From Chloroflexota bacterium (lineage in GTDB: Bacteria > Chloroflexota > Dehalococcoidia > Lucifugimonadales > JACPCL1): a stretch of DNA of 16,837 nt. Where the stretch lies: positions 1-16,837 of the forward strand of contig JACQUI010000148.1 of assembly GCA_016210395.1 (NCBI GenBank), read 5' to 3'. The notes beneath the pieces are model-generated. The model was not told the DNA's origin. It did not search any database and worked only from the letters and a program-made list of their open reading frames with translations. A program made the translations under genes and the position numbers. Positions 12,013 to 16,837 of this stretch are shown in pieces (the first letter of the stretch is position 1; each line of letters opens with the position of its first letter).

Positions 12013-13818
12013 ATGTCTTGGCAGTTGGTTCTTTCCACCATCGTGCTCATCGCATCGGCGACCCTTCTAGGAGTCGTTGGTGTTATCGCTTGGCGCTACC
12101 GGCCCGCGCCGGGCGCTCGCCTGACCGCCACCGTGATTTGGCTGGCCTGCGCTTGGTCCATTGCCTATGTCGCGGAGCTGATGAGCCCGGACCTGGCGTC
12201 AAAAATGCTGTTCGCCAAGCTCCAGTACCTGGCCATCGTGGCCCTGCCGGCGGCCTGGCTCGCCCTCGTCCTGGAATACACCGACCAAGACCGCTGGATG
12301 ACCGCCGGGAGCGTGGCGATTGTCGCCGCGCTGCCGGCCGTCACGCTCATTCTGGTCTGGACTACCGAAATCCACGGGTTGATGTGGCAGACTTACATCC
12401 TTGACCGCTCCGGCCCCTTCCCTGCCCTGAGCGTGACCTACGGGCCCTGGTTCTGGGTGCATACTGCATTCTCCTACACCCTTATTGGACTCGGCATACT
12501 CGTGCTCGTAAGGGCCACGCGGAACACCACGCACCTCTCCCGTGCGCAGGTATCGGTGTTGCTCATCAGCATACTGACACCTGTGGCCGGCAACGTTATA
12601 CATCTTGCACGGGTCGTTCCGGTGCCTAACCTAGACCTGACGACGTATGCCTTCCTCGTTTCGGGACTTGCCCTTCTGTGGGGCCTGCTGCGCAGCCAGT
12701 TCCTGGACCTGGTGCCGATAGCCAGAGATAGGGTTGTCAACAACATGACAGACGGGTTCTTGGTACTTAGTCCGAACAACAGGATTGTAGACATCAACAC
12801 CGCCACCCTCAACCTCATCGGCAAGTCTGAAGCCGAAGTGATAGGGAAGCCTGTTCAGCAGGTCATCAACCTCCCCGTTTCGCCGGCCGGCGCCACTTTT
12901 CACGACGCCTCTGCCATTGGGGAGTTCATCGTCGGCACGGGCGACAACCAGTGTTCCTTCGAGACGAGGACGGCGCTTCTGCAAGACAAGAAAGGACGCC
13001 TGCGGGGGCAGGTGGTCCTTCTGACCGATGTCACCGACATGAAACGGGCCCAGCTTGCTTTGCAGGACACCATACAGAGAAAGGATATCGCCTATCAGCA
13101 GGCAATCATCTACTCCAACGAGCTGAACCAGGAAATCCGGGGACGGAAGAGCGCCGAGGAGGCCCTTCGGGCGCTGTCCCACAAGCTGGCAGAGCTCCAG
13201 GAGTCAGAGCGGCGGCACCTGGCCCGCGAGCTACACGATGAGATCGGCCAGGCGCTCACGGGCCTGCGCTTCGTAATCGAATCCAGCCGTGAAAGCCAGG
13301 CGCACAGCCCCAAGCTGGAAGAGGCTATGGAGATCATCAACAACCTCATCCAGCAGGTCCATGACCTATCCCTTGACCTGCGCCCCACGGTGCTGGACGA
13401 CCTTGGCCTTCTGCCGGCCCTGTTCTGGTACATCGAGCGTTACTCGGCCCAGCGGGGCATCAGGGTCAACTTCACGCACCGGGGATTGGACCGGCGGTTC
13501 CCGTCAGATATTGAGACGGCGGTCTACCGAATCGTCCAGGAAGGGCTGACCAACGTCTCCAAGTATGCTAAGGTGGATACCGTGGACGTCAGTATCTGGA
13601 CAACTGAGAGCCATCTTCAGGTCCAGATAGAGGACACTGGCGTTGGATTTGATGTCGCTCAGGCCCTCATGCCGCCCAACTCAAGCGGCTTGGTGGGGAT
13701 GAAAGAGAGGGTGTCACTCCTGGGCGGCTCATTTGCCATCGACTCTGCTCGAGGGGAGGGGACGCGTTTAACGGCGGAGATACCACTACACCAAGTAGTA
13801 AGCGAGCAAAGGACATGA
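12013..13818 (+). CDS. Membrane sensor histidine kinase with 7TM, PAS, HisKA_3 and HATPase domains
   Basis: 601 residues. Residues 1-235 hold about seven membrane segments (for example VLSTIVLIASATLLGVVGVIA, IVAALPAVTLILVW, TLIGLGILVLV, YAFLVSGLALLWGLL), matching the 7TM sensor module found in many kinases. A PAS domain follows (about 240-350, RVVNNMTDGFLVLSPNNRIVDINTATL), then a coiled coil (355-395) and the HisKA_3 dimerisation part with the phospho-acceptor H408 in LARELHDEIGQ. The HATPase_c domain has YRIVQEGLTNVSKYA (N box), EDTGVGFD (G1) and GLVGMKERVSLLGG (G2). This is the NarX-type kinase family; the signal is unknown, perhaps a hydrophobic or membrane-bound cue. The start has only a weak AGGT. 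Its TGA overlaps the regulator ATG by 4 nt. Confidence 0.95.
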   Translation: MSWQLVLSTIVLIASATLLGVVGVIAWRYRPAPGARLTATVIWLACAWSIAYVAELMSPDLASKMLFAKLQYLAIVALPAAWLALVLEYTDQDRWMTAGSVAIVAALPAVTLILVWTTEIHGLMWQTYILDRSGPFPALSVTYGPWFWVHTAFSYTLIGLGILVLVRATRNTTHLSRAQVSVLLISILTPVAGNVIHLARVVPVPNLDLTTYAFLVSGLALLWGLLRSQFLDLVPIARDRVVNNMTDGFLVLSPNNRIVDINTATLNLIGKSEAEVIGKPVQQVINLPVSPAGATFHDASAIGEFIVGTGDNQCSFETRTALLQDKKGRLRGQVVLLTDVTDMKRAQLALQDTIQRKDIAYQQAIIYSNELNQEIRGRKSAEEALRALSHKLAELQESERRHLARELHDEIGQALTGLRFVIESSRESQAHSPKLEEAMEIINNLIQQVHDLSLDLRPTVLDDLGLLPALFWYIERYSAQRGIRVNFTHRGLDRRFPSDIETAVYRIVQEGLTNVSKYAKVDTVDVSIWTTESHLQVQIEDTGVGFDVAQALMPPNSSGLVGMKERVSLLGGSFAIDSARGEGTRLTAEIPLHQVVSEQRT

Positions 13819-14498
13819 CTGTAACAACGAAGCGAGCACCGGAAATGACCATATCCATCGTGGTAGCCGACGATCACTCAATCGTGCGGCACGGCCTGAG
13901 GACGCTGCTGGAAGCGGAATCAGACTTTAAAGTGGTGGGCGAAGCTGCCAACGGAAGCGAGGCCATCCGGCTGGTTGAAGAGCTTTCTCCCGATGTCCTG
14001 ATCCTTGACATGGTGATGCCAGGAATCGGGGGCCTGGAGGTCATCGAACGCCTCAAAGCCTCTTCTCCAAATACCAAGGTCGTGGTCCTCTCCATGCACC
14101 GCAACGAGGCCTACGTTCAAGCCTCCCTGCGGAACGGCGCCTCGGCATACGTCCTCAAAGGGTCACCCTCTTCTGAGCTTATGGAAGGCATCCACGCAGC
14201 GGTAGATGGCAAGATTTTCCTGAGCCGCCCCCTTTCCGAGCGCGCCATTGAAGCCTACGCCCAGCGCCTCAACCCACAGGAGGTGGACTCCTTTGACACC
14301 CTCACCTCCCGCGAGCGGGAGATCCTCAAGATGACGGTGGAAGGCTTCAAGACCCAGGAGATCGCGGTCAAGCTGGCCATAAGCCCCCGCACCGTGGAGA
14401 CCCATCGGACCAACTTGATGAACAAGCTGGACATCCATTCCCAGCTTGAGCTCCTGCGGTATGCCATCAAGCGTGGCCTGCTGCCCAGGGAGGAGTAA
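13815..14498 (+). CDS. NarL/FixJ-type response regulator
   Basis: 227 residues. An N-terminal receiver domain (SIVVADDHSIVRHGLRTLL) has the acidic pocket DD, the phospho-acceptor Asp in VLILDMVMPG (residue 65 from the first ATG, 55 from the second) and the conserved Lys in YVLKGSP. A LuxR-type helix-turn-helix follows: LTSREREILKMTVEGFKTQEIAVKLAISPRTVETHRTNLMNKLDI. It is the cognate partner of the upstream kinase, as shown by the ATGA overlap. The ATG at 13815 is the coupled start; an ATG at 13845 (before TISIVV) would give the standard length and is also possible. It probably binds DNA as a dimer on phosphorylation. Target genes are not evident. Confidence 0.95.
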   Translation: MTVTTKRAPEMTISIVVADDHSIVRHGLRTLLEAESDFKVVGEAANGSEAIRLVEELSPDVLILDMVMPGIGGLEVIERLKASSPNTKVVVLSMHRNEAYVQASLRNGASAYVLKGSPSSELMEGIHAAVDGKIFLSRPLSERAIEAYAQRLNPQEVDSFDTLTSREREILKMTVEGFKTQEIAVKLAISPRTVETHRTNLMNKLDIHSQLELLRYAIKRGLLPREE

Positions 14499-14522
14499 AC
14501 CGGCAAGTTCCGTCGTCTCCCC

Positions 14523-14567
14523 AAGCATCTGTAGGGGCGGGTTTGAAACCCGCCCCTACAGATGCTT
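14523..14567. terminator. Large perfect hairpin, GTAGGGGCG repeat copy 4
   Basis: Two perfectly complementary 22-base arms (14523-14544 and 14546-14567) are separated by one base. In effect this is a 45-bp cruciform or long-stem RNA hairpin. The core is GTAGGGGCGGGTTT. It lies between the convergent regulator and E2 genes and suits a bidirectional terminator, though no long T run follows. It belongs to the same repeat type as copies at 889, 1022 and 11077, and is the best-preserved copy. Confidence 0.75.
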
Positions 14568-14632
14568 AGCGCCGCTTTCTTCACATTCCCGATGGTCTGC
14601 TGTCTCCTGACAGAAAGGCAGACACCTAGCTG

Positions 14633-16000
14633 CTAGTAGATGGGTGTCTCAGGCCCAACGGCCTCCAGACGCCGCTTGACACTGGCTAGAAACGCGCCTG
14701 CCTCTGCGCCGTCCATGATGCGATGGTCAAAGGTAAGGCACACGTTCATTATGGACCGCACGGCAATGGCGTCGCCGGCAACAACCACCGGGCGTTTGAC
14801 GATGGCCTCCGTCGTGAGGATAGCCGCCTGAGGCGGGCTCACCAGCGGCTGGGAGACGATTGATCCCAGCGCGCCGGTGTTGTTGACGGTGAATGTCCCG
14901 CCCTGCACGTCGGCCAGCGTCAGCTTGCCGTCCCTGGCCCGCTGAGTGAGGTCACGGCATGCCTTGGCCAGGCCGGCGATGCTCAGCCGGTCTGCGTCGT
15001 GGACAACGGGCACCAGCAGGCCCTGGGGCGTCGCCACGGCGATGCCGATGTTCATGCGCTTCTTCAGGATGATCCTGTCGCCGCCCCAGACGGAGTTCAG
15101 TAACTGGTTCTCTTTAAGGCACTCCACCACCGCCTTGATGGCAAAGGGCAGGTAGGTCAGGTCTACTCCTTCGCGGCGCGCGAACTCCTGCTTCACAGCC
15201 TCCCGGCGCGCGACCATCGTAGTAACGTCCGCCTCGACGTAGCTCCACGCCTGCGGGATCTGTGTGGCGCTGCGCGCCATGTTTTCCGCGATGATGCGCC
15301 GCAAGGGCGTGAGAGGCAGGGCTTCTTCGTCCGCCCCTGGCGGAACAGGCGTCATCGGTGGAGCGGGCGGCGCAACGGGCGCGGCAGCGAGGACCGCAGG
15401 CGCGGCCTTTCGCGCCTCCACGTAGTGGAGCACGTCCTCCTTGGTGACACGGCCTTCCAGGCCCGTGCCCTTCACCTGCGCCAGGTCAACGTTGTGCTCT
15501 TCCACCAGCTTGCGCACCACCGGCGACAACCGTTGGCGCTCGGTTGCAACTGCCGGAGCGCCGCTGGGAGGAGGAGCGGCCGCAGCAGGAGCAGCCGGCA
15601 ACTCTGCTGGTATGGCCGGCTCCTCGCCTGAACCGGTGGGGCCCACCGGGCGCACGTCTTTGAGCAGCACGCCTGTCCTGCCGATGCCCTGGGCGGCAGG
15701 CGCGGCGGCAGGGGCCGGCGGCATCGCCCCCTGGGCCGCGCTCCGCGAAGCGGCGGCCTCCTCCGTCTCCATATCGGCGATGGCCGCGCCCATAGGCACC
15801 GTCTCCCCCTCATTAGCGCGCAACGCCGTCAAACGGCCTGCGTACGGCGACGGCACCTCCATAGTGACCTTATCTGTCACTATCTCGACCAGAGGCTCGT
15901 ATTTCTCCACACGGTCTCCTGGCTTCTTCAGCCATTTGCCGATGATCCCTTCTGTGACGGACTCCCCCACCTGTGGCAGTGCGACAACGACCCGAGGCAT
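14633..16000 (-). CDS. Dihydrolipoamide acyltransferase, E2 of a 2-oxo acid dehydrogenase complex
   Basis: 455 residues. The lipoyl domain (1-78) has the lipoylated K44 in EIVTDKVTMEVPS. A long Ala/Pro linker follows (about 85-155), then the peripheral subunit-binding domain LSPVVRKLVEEHNVDLAQVKGTGLEGRVTKEDVL (about 158-192), a second Ala/Pro linker, and the catalytic CAT domain (about 225-455). The active-site H426 and D430 are in DHRIMDG near the end. One lipoyl domain and this length fit branched-chain or pyruvate E2; which substrate it uses is not clear. It moves acyl groups from E1 to CoA via the lipoyl arm. The start ATG is at 16000 with AGGGGG upstream. The E1 and E3 genes are not in this window. 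LipB, its likely modifying enzyme, is in the same window. Confidence 0.95.
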   Translation of the reverse strand: MPRVVVALPQVGESVTEGIIGKWLKKPGDRVEKYEPLVEIVTDKVTMEVPSPYAGRLTALRANEGETVPMGAAIADMETEEAAASRSAAQGAMPPAPAAAPAAQGIGRTGVLLKDVRPVGPTGSGEEPAIPAELPAAPAAAAPPPSGAPAVATERQRLSPVVRKLVEEHNVDLAQVKGTGLEGRVTKEDVLHYVEARKAAPAVLAAAPVAPPAPPMTPVPPGADEEALPLTPLRRIIAENMARSATQIPQAWSYVEADVTTMVARREAVKQEFARREGVDLTYLPFAIKAVVECLKENQLLNSVWGGDRIILKKRMNIGIAVATPQGLLVPVVHDADRLSIAGLAKACRDLTQRARDGKLTLADVQGGTFTVNNTGALGSIVSQPLVSPPQAAILTTEAIVKRPVVVAGDAIAVRSIMNVCLTFDHRIMDGAEAGAFLASVKRRLEAVGPETPIY

Positions 16001-16044
16001 GCTGCACCCCCTGTAGCGAAATAGCAGGCTTGCGGCGTACCCCC

Positions 16045-16050
16045 ATCATA
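16045..16050 (-). promoter_or_regulatory. Possible -10 box for the E2 gene
   Basis: TATGAT on the minus strand, 45 bp upstream of the E2 start codon, without a recognisable -35. Confidence 0.3.
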
Positions 16051-16163
16051 CGTGAGACCCACCCCTCTTCTCCACTCCTCACCAGACATTTTGGAGGGCG
16101 ACTCCGTTTCTATTTGTGAGCAGCGCGCCGCAACACATACGAACTGTAAAGGAGACAACCAAC

Positions 16164-16613
16164 ATGAGGAAGCAATGGCTCTTCGTAGCGCTATTGATAG
16201 GGGTCTTGGCCGTCGCCATCACCGCAGGTACGGCGCTGGCCCAGAGCAATGAAGGGAGCGGGACATCGCCCATCAAGAGCTTTGCCGCAAGGATGGCGGA
16301 GAAGCTGGGGCTGCAGGAAGCGCAGGTCCAGGATGCCATGAAGCAGGCGGCAAAGGAGATGCACGACGAACGCCTCAAGGCAAGGCTCGACGCCGCAGTT
16401 GCCGCAGGCAAACTCACCCAGGAGGAAGCTGATGAAATCTACGCCTGGTTCCAGGCCCGTCCGGACGTGATCGGCCCTATGATGGGCAAAGCGTTTGGCC
16501 ATTTCGGCGGCCACAACCACCGCCATGACCCAAGGCACGGCGGCTTGGGCATGGAGCACATGCCAGTCCCCGCGCCCGCGCCAACCACGCCAGAGGCTAC
16601 CAGCGCAGCATAG
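16164..16613 (+). CDS. Exported DUF2680-like protein with His-rich tail
   Basis: 149 residues from the ATG at 16164, chosen because AAAGGAG lies nine bases upstream and the signal peptide starts there; the open frame extends upstream without support. Residues 1-26 (MRKQWLFVALLIGVLAVAIT...ALA) are a classical signal peptide with cleavage expected after ALA. Residues 38-96 (FAARMAEKLGLQEAQVQDAMKQ...AAGKLTQEEADEIYAWF) match the helical DUF2680 pattern seen in exported proteins of Gram-positive and chloroflexal bacteria, whose role is unknown. Residues 112-127 (GHFGGHNHRHDPRHGG) hold six His and may bind metal. The end is Pro/Ala-rich. It stands alone, divergent from the E2 gene, with a hairpin after its stop. 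Confidence 0.82.
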   Translation: MRKQWLFVALLIGVLAVAITAGTALAQSNEGSGTSPIKSFAARMAEKLGLQEAQVQDAMKQAAKEMHDERLKARLDAAVAAGKLTQEEADEIYAWFQARPDVIGPMMGKAFGHFGGHNHRHDPRHGGLGMEHMPVPAPAPTTPEATSAA

Positions 16614-16645
16614 CGAGCCAGGCTGGCACGAAGCCACAATGAACG

Positions 16646-16670
16646 AAGGGGCAGGGAGACCCTGCCCCTT
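16646..16670 (+). terminator. Terminator-like hairpin after the DUF2680-like gene
   Basis: Perfect 11-bp stem, AAGGGGCAGGG against CCCTGCCCCTT, loop AGA, 32 bp after the stop and followed by CCCATTTCCC. It shares the GAACGAAGGGGC lead with the hairpin at 3427-3462, so it may also be part of a dispersed family. Confidence 0.65.
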
Positions 16671-16730
16671 CCCATTTCCCCTCGAATGGCATATGCAGCC
16701 TCCTTCTCAAGAAGGCCACTGCCAGGTCCC

Positions 16731-16750
16731 GTTCGTGGTGAGCTTGTGAG
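16731..16750 (+). repeat. Half copy of the CGTGGTGNGCNTGTCGAACCACG repeat
   Basis: GTTCGTGGTGAGCTTGTGAG matches the left arm and loop of the element at 7288-7316, but the right arm is missing, so it cannot fold. The rest of 16671-16837 shows no supported feature. Confidence 0.5.
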
Positions 16751-16837
16751 CAAATGGCCGCAATGCTGCCAGCGTGGGCCGGAGAGCCGTAGTGTCATTC
16801 TAGAGCGAGGTGGTCAAACGACAATCGCTCCAAATTG

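Overview
This is a GC-rich bacterial window with tightly packed genes and short intergenic spaces. Gene content suggests a Chloroflexota bacterium, possibly Dehalococcoidia-like: a 7TM-type sensor kinase paired with a NarL-type regulator, DinB-fold proteins, a C4 zinc-ribbon coiled-coil gene leading into rnpB, and several dispersed hairpin repeats. I ran no database search, so the lineage is an inference of moderate strength. There are no tRNA or rRNA genes, no CRISPR array and no transposase of a standard type.

Layout. 1-203: the end of an amidase-family gene. 371-787: a small exported protein. 1088-2686 (minus): birA, then a coupled SDR oxidoreductase. 2912-3382: a universal stress protein. 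3694-6188 (minus): a C4 zinc-ribbon coiled-coil gene, then 2 bp later a large serine-recombinase homologue that has lost its catalytic serine, then rnpB about 50 bp further on. 6360-7265: two tandem DinB-fold paralogues. 7340-8454 (minus): three consecutive VapB-type antitoxin genes of exactly 70 codons each, followed by a single VapC-type PIN toxin. 8530-9282 (minus): a glycerophosphodiester phosphodiesterase. 9519-11080: a SAM methyltransferase and an AlkD-type DNA glycosylase. 11152-11847 (minus): lipB. 12013-14498: a two-component system. 14633-16000 (minus): a lipoylated E2 acyltransferase. 16164-16613: a small exported DUF2680-like protein with a His-rich tail.

How the genes work together. 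LipB makes the octanoyl-protein precursor of the lipoyl group that the E2 needs. The kinase and regulator genes overlap by 4 nt and form one module. The zinc-ribbon and recombinase-like genes lie end to end and lead into the RNase P RNA. The VapB/VapC block is a toxin-antitoxin locus with two extra antitoxins.

The two most interesting points are the catalytically dead recombinase in the rnpB operon and the VapB triplet. In the triplet, vapB3 is a nucleotide mosaic of the other two genes. A third point is that all five convergent gene junctions carry a hairpin or dispersed repeat, while four of the five divergent junctions show none.
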